A stretch of 64,000 bases of DNA from Paenalcaligenes sp052103955. GTDB taxonomy: Bacteria > Pseudomonadota > Gammaproteobacteria > Burkholderiales > Burkholderiaceae_B. Location: NCBI GenBank assembly GCA_052103955.1, contig JBQELO010000002.1, positions 186,001 through 250,000 on the forward strand, read 5' to 3'. Numbering within the stretch: position 1 is the stretch's first letter; every line of letters begins with the position of its first letter. Of this stretch, positions 57,787 through 64,000 are shown piece after piece. The notes beneath the pieces were generated by a model. It made no database searches. It had not been told where the DNA came from and saw only the letters and a list, made by a program, of their open reading frames with translations. Made by a program: the position numbers and the translations under genes.

Positions 57787-58847
57787 ACGCACTACAAATC
57801 AAACCTTATAACCAACAACTACAAGTGCCGTATCGTTGGTCCAAAGGTACCCAGTATGTACGCCGAGGGCTACTCATTCGTGCAGAAATTGACGGGCATG
57901 TGGGTTGGGGGGAATCTGCTTTGCCACCCCACGTAAACTATGATGGCTGGAGTTTTGCTGCCCACTGTTCCACCTTGCTTACCGGTTTAGACGTTCATAG
58001 CCCCGATTTTTTGGCAGAGCTTGCTCTTAGAGAGGTTCCGCCGCGTCTACGCTGCGGGCTATCGTCAGCACTGTACACAGCCAAAGCGGCTAGCCAAGGT
58101 CAATCGCTAGCGACCTATCTTGCTGGCGACACAATGACTCCACTCACTCGTGTCCCCATTAATGACCTTATTAACGAAGCAGACCCCGCTGAATGTGTAC
58201 AAAGCGCCGCCGCAGCGATCGCGCGCGGGCAGAACACCATCAAGCTCAAGTGCACAGCTGAAAGAGCCCTAGATATTGCACGTGTCAAAGCCTTACGTGC
58301 AGCATTCCCTGACCTCATTATCCGCTTAGACCCTAATGAGTCGTGGGAGGTGGAGTGGGCATTGGAACAAATCAAGGCCATGGAGGGTTTCAACATAGAC
58401 TATATAGAAGAGCCCTTACCTCGTGGCACGGATTTATCTGTGTATGCACAAATCAGCAAACAAACCTCTATCCCCATTGCTCTAGACGACTCCATTCGTA
58501 GCCCTTTTCATGCCTTACGGGCAATTGAGCTGGGTGCGGCCAAAGCCTTCATTATCAAACCACCTCGAGTAGGGGGTGTGGATGAAACCAAAGCACTCAT
58601 TGAGCTTGCACGCGCGGCGAACATACGCTGCATTATCACGGCCAGTTTAGAAACCTCCGTAGGCTTATATGTGGCGCTGCATTGCGCTGCATTGCTAGGT
58701 AGCTCTGTTGAGCCATGCGGTATGGGAACAGCACGTTTCTTCAAAAATGATGTAGCACCACCGCCGCCTATTATTGATGGTTACATGCACGTACCCGAAA
58801 CCCCGGGGTTAGGTGTTGACCCATCAACATGGTGGGAACAGCATTAA
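57783..58847 (+). CDS. Enolase-superfamily enzyme (MLE/OSBS-like subgroup)
   Basis: 354 aa, magnesium-dependent enolase-superfamily enzyme. It has the MLE-subgroup residues: Lys154-x-Lys156 (TIKLKC), metal ligands Asp183 (RLDPNESW), Glu209 (YIEEPL) and Asp235 (ALDDS), and Lys259 in FIIKPPRVGG. The subgroup includes muconate cycloisomerases, o-succinylbenzoate synthases and amino-acid racemases. It is coupled to the ATPase gene, not to the catabolic operon, so it may process the imported compound first. It has no menaquinone genes around it. Exact reaction unknown. Confidence 0.85.
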   Translation: MNALQIKPYNQQLQVPYRWSKGTQYVRRGLLIRAEIDGHVGWGESALPPHVNYDGWSFAAHCSTLLTGLDVHSPDFLAELALREVPPRLRCGLSSALYTAKAASQGQSLATYLAGDTMTPLTRVPINDLINEADPAECVQSAAAAIARGQNTIKLKCTAERALDIARVKALRAAFPDLIIRLDPNESWEVEWALEQIKAMEGFNIDYIEEPLPRGTDLSVYAQISKQTSIPIALDDSIRSPFHALRAIELGAAKAFIIKPPRVGGVDETKALIELARAANIRCIITASLETSVGLYVALHCAALLGSSVEPCGMGTARFFKNDVAPPPPIIDGYMHVPETPGLGVDPSTWWEQH

Positions 58848-58856
58848 CGTGACCGT

Positions 58857-58892
58857 AAAACGCCAATCCTTAGGGGTTGGCGTTTTTTTGTG
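58857..58892 (+). repeat. Right copy of the 36-bp island-flanking repeat; terminator
   Basis: Identical over 36 bases to 44148-44183, same orientation. Forms a hairpin with seven T and terminates the transporter/enolase operon. Nine bases after its stop codon and six bases before the end of the convergent AraC gene. Confidence 0.9.
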
Positions 58893-58898
58893 TGCGTT

Positions 58899-59948
58899 CT
58901 AATCCGTCAAACCCGCATCTTCTCTAGCCTGCACTCTATAGTTCTGCGGCGTAGTCCCTACCCAGTTTTTAAAGGCACGAGAAAAGCTTTTCTCGTTTTT
59001 AAAGCCGGTCTCAAACGCGATTTGTTTGATGGGCTTACTGGTTCTTGCTAGGCATTCCATGGCCTTTTTCTGGCGCACGTCATTTTTTAATTGTTGAATA
59101 GAAAAACCTTCTTCTTGCAGATGGCGATAGAGCGTGCGCACCGACATGTGCAGTTTCTCGGCCAGCTCTTCGGCGGTTAAACCTAAATCGTTGTGCAGTT
59201 GTTTACGTATGCCTTGTACCAACAGCTTGTCGCGCCTGTAAGGCAGCACAGTTAGCAAGATGGCTTGGCGCAGCATACTTTGCAGCATGGCTTCGTCACG
59301 CAATAACGGCAGCTGCAAATAGCGTGCATCAAAATGCATAGCAGATTGCCCAGCATTAAAACTTGTCTGCCCTGAAAACAACCGTGGGTAGATTTCCGCG
59401 TGGTCAGGCTTGTCAAAGGCGAACATCACGTCTTGCAGTTGTATACGCGAATCGATTAGCCAACAGGCGTAGCCCAGCATGTATCTAAATAAGGTGACGT
59501 GACAGAACTCACGCATTTCGCCTAAATCACGGTTTTCATGCAGGGAAATAGAAGCCACGTTACTGGACACGTCTAAGCGCAAGGTGACGTCTTCAGTCAG
59601 CAGCTTGTGGTGCCTACACCAACGCGTTAGCGCCAAACCCAAATCGGGCGAACTTAGCGACGCCCTGCACAACATGCCGTAGCTACCCCAGGGCAGTTTG
59701 CGCGAAAACCAGCCTAAGGCCTCGTCATCCAGCTCTTGCATAGCAAGCGCCGACATGTGCTCCATTTGCGTAGCGGTAATACGTGCCTGCGGGTCTACCA
59801 ATAGCTTGGGCGAGATCTGCGCTTTACGTAAGGCCTTGGCAGGATCCATGCCATATTTCTGATAGGCCAAAACCATCGCTTGGATAAACGCTATAGGCGT
59901 AGTGGCCTTCTTCCCAAACAATAACGGCAAACTGTGCATAACTGTCAT
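58899..59948 (-). CDS. AraC-family transcriptional regulator (OruR/ArgR-type)
   Basis: 349 aa. N-terminal arabinose-binding-like domain typical of the OruR group (LVDPQARITATQMEHMSALAMQELDDEALGWFSRKL), then two helix-turn-helix motifs at the C-terminus (LTAEELAEKLHMSVRTLYRHLQEEGFSI and KPIKQIAFETGFKNEKSFSRAFKNWVGTTPQNYR). GGAGG precedes ATG 59948. It is divergent from the liu operon across 251 bp, which is its most likely target. It lies outside the island. Confidence 0.9.
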   Translation of the reverse strand: MTVMHSLPLLFGKKATTPIAFIQAMVLAYQKYGMDPAKALRKAQISPKLLVDPQARITATQMEHMSALAMQELDDEALGWFSRKLPWGSYGMLCRASLSSPDLGLALTRWCRHHKLLTEDVTLRLDVSSNVASISLHENRDLGEMREFCHVTLFRYMLGYACWLIDSRIQLQDVMFAFDKPDHAEIYPRLFSGQTSFNAGQSAMHFDARYLQLPLLRDEAMLQSMLRQAILLTVLPYRRDKLLVQGIRKQLHNDLGLTAEELAEKLHMSVRTLYRHLQEEGFSIQQLKNDVRQKKAMECLARTSKPIKQIAFETGFKNEKSFSRAFKNWVGTTPQNYRVQAREDAGLTD

Positions 59949-60199
59949 AGGTGCCTCCCTAACACCGCAATGTGGGCCACCAGAACAGTGGCAGTATTTG
60001 CAACCTTTTTGGCATGTCCAGACCCAACGCCCACTTTATCATCAATTCATCACCATACCCATTTAAGATCAACTATACGTATTGCACTTGCACCCTATAC
60101 CGCAAGGCAACAGAGACAACCCAGCGCAAGCCTACCCACTTGCTCTGGAACCAATCACCAACAGGAGCATGACACCTGCAAAGGTGTGCATGAAAAGCC

Positions 60200-61372
60200 A
60201 TGAGTATTTCAGGCCTTAATTTCTTTCTTGGCGACACTATTGAAATGCTGCAAGACACCGTGCGGTCTTTTGCGGCTAAAGAGATCGCCCCTCGTGCTGC
60301 CGACATTGATAAAGACAATGAGTTTCCTGCCGACCTCTGGCAGAAAATGGGTGATCTAGGCCTATTGGGCATCACCAGTTCAGAGGAGTATGGCGGTACG
60401 GATGCCGGTTACTTAGCGCATATTATTGTGATGGAAGAGCTGTCACGCGCTTCGGCCTCGGTAGCTCTGTCCTACGGCGCACACTCCAACCTGTGCGTGA
60501 ACCAAATTACCCGTCACGGTACGGCCGCACAAAAAGCCAAATACCTGCCACGCCTGATTTCCGGTGAACATGTAGGTGCGTTGGCAATGTCTGAACCCAA
60601 TGCGGGTTCGGATGTGGTGTCCATGAAGCTACGCGCCGAGAAAAAAGGCGATAGATATGTGCTAAATGGCAGCAAGATGTGGATTACCAATGGCGGCGAT
60701 GCCGATACGCTGGTGGTTTACGCCAAAACCAATCCCGAAGCTGGCGCTAAAGGTATTACGGCCTTCATCGTGGAAAAAGGTACCAAAGGCTTCTCCCACG
60801 GGTCGCACCTAGACAAACTGGGGATGCGCGGCTCTAACACCTATCCGCTGTTCTTTGATGATTGTGAAATCCCCGAAGAAAACGTGCTGGGCGGTGAGGG
60901 CAATGGCGTACGCGTATTGATGAGTGGCCTTGATTACGAACGTGCCGTGCTGTGCGGTGGTCCGCTGGGCATTATGGCAGCCTGCATGGATGTAGTGATT
61001 CCCTACATCCACGAACGTAAGCAATTCGATCAGCCTATTGGCCAGTTCCAACTGATGCAAGGCAAGATCGCCGACATGTACAGCACGTGGCAAGCCAACC
61101 GCGCCTACGTGTATGCCTTAGGCCGTGCCTGTGACCTTAGCGATCACAGCCGTACGCTGCGCAAAGATGCGGCTGGCGCAATTTTATACAGCGCCGAAAA
61201 AGCCACCTGGATGGCAGGCGAAGCGATTCAAGTGCTAGGCGGTAATGGCTACATCAACGAATTCCCTACAGGTCGCCTGTGGCGCGACGCCAAGCTATAC
61301 GAAATTGGTGCAGGCACCAGTGAAATCCGACGCATGCTTATTGGCCGCGAATTGTTTGAAGAAACCCGTTAA
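60200..61372 (+). CDS. liuA: Isovaleryl-CoA dehydrogenase
   Basis: FAD acyl-CoA dehydrogenase of leucine breakdown, oxidising isovaleryl-CoA to 3-methylcrotonyl-CoA; 390 aa. Motifs ALAMSEPNAGSDVVSMKLRAEKK and MWITNGG bind FAD, and the catalytic Glu is in LDYERAVLCGGP (about 253), the position characteristic of isovaleryl-CoA dehydrogenases. QVLGGNGYINEFPTGRLWRDAKLYEIGAGTSEIRRMLIGREL closes the protein. First gene of liuABCD. Confidence 0.95.
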   Translation: MSISGLNFFLGDTIEMLQDTVRSFAAKEIAPRAADIDKDNEFPADLWQKMGDLGLLGITSSEEYGGTDAGYLAHIIVMEELSRASASVALSYGAHSNLCVNQITRHGTAAQKAKYLPRLISGEHVGALAMSEPNAGSDVVSMKLRAEKKGDRYVLNGSKMWITNGGDADTLVVYAKTNPEAGAKGITAFIVEKGTKGFSHGSHLDKLGMRGSNTYPLFFDDCEIPEENVLGGEGNGVRVLMSGLDYERAVLCGGPLGIMAACMDVVIPYIHERKQFDQPIGQFQLMQGKIADMYSTWQANRAYVYALGRACDLSDHSRTLRKDAAGAILYSAEKATWMAGEAIQVLGGNGYINEFPTGRLWRDAKLYEIGAGTSEIRRMLIGRELFEETR

Positions 61373-61384
61373 AAAGGGGGTTGC

Positions 61385-62992
61385 ATGACCAAACTTACCT
61401 CCACGCTGAACACGCGCTCTGACGAGTTCAAAAGCAATGCCCAAAACATGCGTACCTTGGTGGACGACCTACGCGCCAAGGCTAAATTGGTGGCCGATGG
61501 CTCGTCGCCCCAAGCGCGTGAAAAGCACTTGGCACGCAACAAGCTGCTGCCGCGCGATCGTATTGATCACCTGTTAGATAAAGGTTCTGCCTTTTTAGAA
61601 ATAGGGCAGTTAGCCGCCTACGGTTTGTACGGTGACGAAGTGCCCTCTGCAGGCCTAATTGCGGGTATTGGCCGTATCCATGGCACCGAGTGCATGGTGA
61701 TTGCTAATGACGCCACCGTTAAAGGTGGTACCTACTTCCCCATGACGGTGAAGAAGCATTTGCGTGCTCAAGAAATTGCCGAGAAAAACCACCTGCCTTG
61801 CATTTACTTGGTGGATTCTGGCGGTGCGTTCTTGCCCATGCAAGATGAAGTGTTCCCTGACCGCGATCACTTTGGCCGTATTTTCTACAACCAAGCGCAA
61901 ATGTCGGCCAAAGGCATTCCACAAATTGCAGTAGTAATGGGTTCGTGTACAGCCGGTGGCGCCTATGTGCCTGCCATGTCGGACGAAACCATTATTGTGA
62001 AGAACCAAGGCACTATCTTTTTAGCTGGCCCTCCGCTGGTTAAAGCCGCAACTGGCGAAGTCGTTAGCGCCGAAGATTTGGGTGGTGCCGATGTGCACAC
62101 GCGCATTTCTGGCGTCGCCGACCATTACGCCGAAGACGATGCCCACGCGCTGTACCTAGCACGCCGTATCGTACTGAACCTGAATCGCAAAAAACCGCAA
62201 TCGCTGGTGCTACAACCTAGCGAAGAACCCCTGTACGACCCCGAAGAAATCTACGGTATTTTGCCTACTGATAACCGCAAACCCTATGACGTGCGTGAAG
62301 TGATTGCCCGTATTGTGGATGGCTCGCGCTTTGATGAATTCAAAGCCCGTTATGGCAACACGCTAGTCACGGGTTTTGCGCATCTGTACGGTCAGCCTGT
62401 GGGCATTATTGCCAATAACGGTATTTTGTTTAGCGAGTCAGCCCAAAAGGGTGCGCACTTCATCGAGCTGTGCGGTCAGCGCAATATCCCTCTGGTGTTC
62501 TTGCAGAATATCAGTGGCTTTATGGTGGGTCGCAAATACGAAAGTGGTGGTATCGCTAAAGACGGTGCCAAGATGGTTACGGCAGTAAGTACCGTCGCTG
62601 TGCCCAAAATCACCATGCTAATCGGTGGTTCTTTTGGTGCCGGTAACTACGGTATGTGTGGCCGTGCTTACGACCCGCGCTTTCTGTGGATGTGGCCTAA
62701 CAGCCGTATCTCGGTGATGGGTGGCGAACAAGCCGCAAGCGTGCTGTCTACCATTCGTCGCGATCAGTTAGAAGCCAAAGGTGGCAACTGGAGCGCTGAG
62801 GACGAAGCACAATTTAAAGCTCCACTGCTTGCCCAATACGAGCACCAAGGCCATCCGTATTACTCCAGCGCCCGCTTATGGGATGACGGCATTGTAGACC
62901 CTGCACAAAGCCGCCGCATTTTAGGCTTGTCGTTATCAGCATCCTTAAACGCCCCCATAGAGCCTACCAAATTCGGTTTGTTCAGAATGTAA
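61385..62992 (+). CDS. liuB: Methylcrotonoyl-CoA carboxylase, carboxyltransferase (beta) subunit
   Basis: Transfers carboxyl from biotin to 3-methylcrotonyl-CoA, 535 aa. The two crotonase-like halves are visible: LVDSGGAFLPMQDEVFPDRDHFGRIFYNQAQMSAKGIPQIAVVMGSCTAGGAYVPAMSDE, then LQNISGFMVGRKYESGGIAKDGAKMVTAVSTVAVPKITMLIGGSFGAGNYGMCGRAYDPRFLWMWPNSRISVMGGEQAA. 12 bp after liuA. Confidence 0.96.
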   Translation: MTKLTSTLNTRSDEFKSNAQNMRTLVDDLRAKAKLVADGSSPQAREKHLARNKLLPRDRIDHLLDKGSAFLEIGQLAAYGLYGDEVPSAGLIAGIGRIHGTECMVIANDATVKGGTYFPMTVKKHLRAQEIAEKNHLPCIYLVDSGGAFLPMQDEVFPDRDHFGRIFYNQAQMSAKGIPQIAVVMGSCTAGGAYVPAMSDETIIVKNQGTIFLAGPPLVKAATGEVVSAEDLGGADVHTRISGVADHYAEDDAHALYLARRIVLNLNRKKPQSLVLQPSEEPLYDPEEIYGILPTDNRKPYDVREVIARIVDGSRFDEFKARYGNTLVTGFAHLYGQPVGIIANNGILFSESAQKGAHFIELCGQRNIPLVFLQNISGFMVGRKYESGGIAKDGAKMVTAVSTVAVPKITMLIGGSFGAGNYGMCGRAYDPRFLWMWPNSRISVMGGEQAASVLSTIRRDQLEAKGGNWSAEDEAQFKAPLLAQYEHQGHPYYSSARLWDDGIVDPAQSRRILGLSLSASLNAPIEPTKFGLFRM

Positions 62993-63015
62993 ACGCGCCA
63001 CTATCAAGAGGTGTA

Positions 63016-63813
63016 ATGATGTTTAGCTTTCTTGAGATTACCCAACACGCTGGTGTCGCGACTGTCTGGATGAATAGGCCAGAGCTGCACAATGCGTTTA
63101 ATGCCCAACTGATACACGAACTGTACACGGCCTTCCAACAACTGGATAACGATGCCACTGTTCGCGCCGTAGTCTTAGCCGCCAGAGGCAAAAGTTTTTC
63201 TGCCGGTGCAGACTTGAACTGGATGAAAAGTGCCGCAACCGCCAGCACCCAAGACAACCACAACGATGCGTTGGCCTTGTCGAACATGCTGCATACGCTC
63301 GCCACGCTACGTAAACCGACCATTGCTCGCGTACAAGGCGCGGCCATTGGCGGCGGTATGGGTTTGGTTAGCGCTTGCGACATCTGCGTCGCCGCTGATA
63401 CGGCCAAGTTTGCCACCTCGGAAGTCAAACTGGGGTTGATACCCAGCGTGATTAGCCCTTATGTGATTCGTGCCATTGGCCCACGCCAAGCGCACCGTTA
63501 TTTCCTGACGGCAGAAATGATTCCCGCTGCTACGGCCTTAACCATTGGGCTAGCGCACGAAGTGGTGCCTGCCGAACAACTGGACGACAAAGTCGCCACA
63601 TTGTTAGAGGCCCTACAAGCCGGTGGCCCCGAAGCACAAGCGGCATCAAAAGTGCTGATCCAAGAGGTAAGCCACAAACCCATAGACCAGAGCTTGCTTG
63701 AGCTCTGCGCCCGCAACATCGCTGAACTGCGTACTGGCAGCGAAGCACAGGAAGGCATGGCTGCCTTTCTTGCCCGACGTGCGCCCCAATGGCTGCACAG
63801 CAAGGAGCCCTAA
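63016..63813 (+). CDS. liuC: Methylglutaconyl-CoA hydratase
   Basis: Enoyl-CoA hydratase-family enzyme that hydrates 3-methylglutaconyl-CoA to HMG-CoA in leucine breakdown; 265 aa. NRPELHNAFNAQLIHEL at the start, AARGKSFSAGADLNWMK (oxyanion hole) and VQGAAIGGGMGLVSACDICVAADTAKFATSEVKLGLIPSVISPYVI with the catalytic Glu region are present. Two adjacent ATG codons. Between liuB and liuD as is usual in betaproteobacteria. Confidence 0.93.
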   Translation: MMFSFLEITQHAGVATVWMNRPELHNAFNAQLIHELYTAFQQLDNDATVRAVVLAARGKSFSAGADLNWMKSAATASTQDNHNDALALSNMLHTLATLRKPTIARVQGAAIGGGMGLVSACDICVAADTAKFATSEVKLGLIPSVISPYVIRAIGPRQAHRYFLTAEMIPAATALTIGLAHEVVPAEQLDDKVATLLEALQAGGPEAQAASKVLIQEVSHKPIDQSLLELCARNIAELRTGSEAQEGMAAFLARRAPQWLHSKEP

Positions 63814-63814
63814 T

Positions 63815-64000
63815 ATGTTCAATCGAATTCTGATTGCCAACCGTGGCGAGATTGCTTGCCGCATCATCAAGACAGCACGACGCTTGGGCATAGAAACCGT
63901 TGCCGTGTACTCAGAGGCCGACCGCCATAGCCGCCATGTGCGCTTAGCCGACCAAGCCGTGCTCATTGGCCCTGCTGCCTCTGCACAAAGCTATTTGAGC
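63815..64000 (+). CDS. liuD: Methylcrotonoyl-CoA carboxylase, biotin-containing alpha subunit (5' part; runs off the right edge)
   Basis: Only the first 62 codons are present: MFNRILIANRGEIACRIIKTARRLGIETVAVYSEADRHSRHVRLADQAVLIGP, the biotin-carboxylase N-terminal domain. Position directly after liuC (one base) and partner liuB upstream identify it as the methylcrotonyl-CoA carboxylase subunit rather than acetyl- or propionyl-CoA carboxylase. The rest lies outside. Confidence 0.9.
   Translation, partial: MFNRILIANRGEIACRIIKTARRLGIETVAVYSEADRHSRHVRLADQAVLIGPAASAQSYLS

Larger units (their letters stand above)
44148..58892. mobile_element. Putative genomic island: aromatic-acid catabolic cluster inserted behind tRNA-Thr
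   Basis: A 14.7-kb block bounded by 36-bp perfect direct repeats of the tRNA-Thr terminator. It contains only catabolic, transport and regulatory genes that share one operator motif, and both ends of the cargo lie close to the repeats (62 bp at the left, 9 bp at the right). Removing one repeat plus the cargo would leave tRNA-Thr, its terminator and the convergent AraC gene in a compact arrangement. No integrase or transposase is present, so the mobility mechanism is unknown and may be lost. Inference from layout, not proof of transfer. Confidence 0.55.

Noticed and set aside
57783..58847. Naming the enolase-superfamily gene menC (o-succinylbenzoate synthase)
   Set aside because: The motifs fit the whole MLE subgroup, no menaquinone genes are near, and the gene is coupled to an importer.
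44148..58892. Composite transposon explanation for the island
   Set aside because: No insertion sequences, transposase genes or terminal inverted repeats were found; the flanking repeats are direct and are terminators.

Overview
The window is chromosomal DNA of a betaproteobacterium, most likely a member of the Alcaligenaceae (Burkholderiales). This is inferred from gene order: an mla lipid-transport operon runs into a YadGH-type exporter, bolA, murA, a his operon, a HIT protein, tatABC, Nif3, mscL, petABC and sspAB. Other supporting signs are a short-form HisG, malate synthase G and a leucine (liu) operon. No genus can be named from the sequence alone. No rRNA, transposase, integrase or CRISPR array was seen; one tRNA (Thr, UGU) is present.

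Layout. 1-3.8 kb: an amino-acid ABC importer (cut off at the left edge), a divergent IclR regulator and an AEC-type permease. 3.8-9.7 kb: gamma-glutamyltransferase, AMP nucleosidase and malate synthase G. 9.7-16.5 kb: an SdiA-regulated-type propeller protein, an OB-fold-like lipoprotein, a GntR regulator with an NCS2 purine permease, a succinate-semialdehyde-type dehydrogenase and an orphan TRAP binding protein. 16.8-38.9 kb: the long housekeeping block on the + strand (mlaFEDAC, ABC-2 exporter, ibaG-murA-hisGDBHAFIE-HIT-tatABC, a TetR/MFS pair, nif3, mscL on the - strand, petABC, sspAB). 38.9-44.0 kb: sulfate importer genes without the ATPase, and a betT-type choline transporter. 44.06 kb: tRNA-Thr. 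58.9-64 kb: an AraC regulator and the leucine-catabolic liuABCD operon, cut off at the right edge.

The most interesting part is 44.15-58.89 kb. It is a 14.7-kb catabolic cluster bounded by two identical 36-bp copies of the tRNA-Thr terminator in direct orientation, so it looks like cargo inserted behind the tRNA gene. It encodes a complete three-component Rieske oxygenase (alpha, beta, ferredoxin, reductase), a gentisate-type cupin ring-cleavage dioxygenase whose metal motif lies in the C-terminal rather than the N-terminal cupin, a fumarylacetoacetate-hydrolase-family enzyme, a HpaH-type hydratase, a HpaI-type aldolase, an ornithine-cyclodeaminase/mu-crystallin-like oxidoreductase, an NTF2-like protein, a four-gene import operon (binding protein, fused permease, ATPase, enolase-superfamily enzyme) and a GntR/FCD regulator. 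A palindrome, ATTGCATGCAAT, occurs in front of every island operon and defines the probable regulon.

Working model (inference): an aromatic C7 acid is imported, oxygenated by the Rieske system, opened beside its carboxyl group by the cupin dioxygenase to a C7 oxo-dienedioate, then isomerised, hydrated and split by the aldolase to pyruvate and a C4 semialdehyde. The true substrate, and the roles of the cyclodeaminase-like and enolase-superfamily enzymes, are not deducible from sequence.
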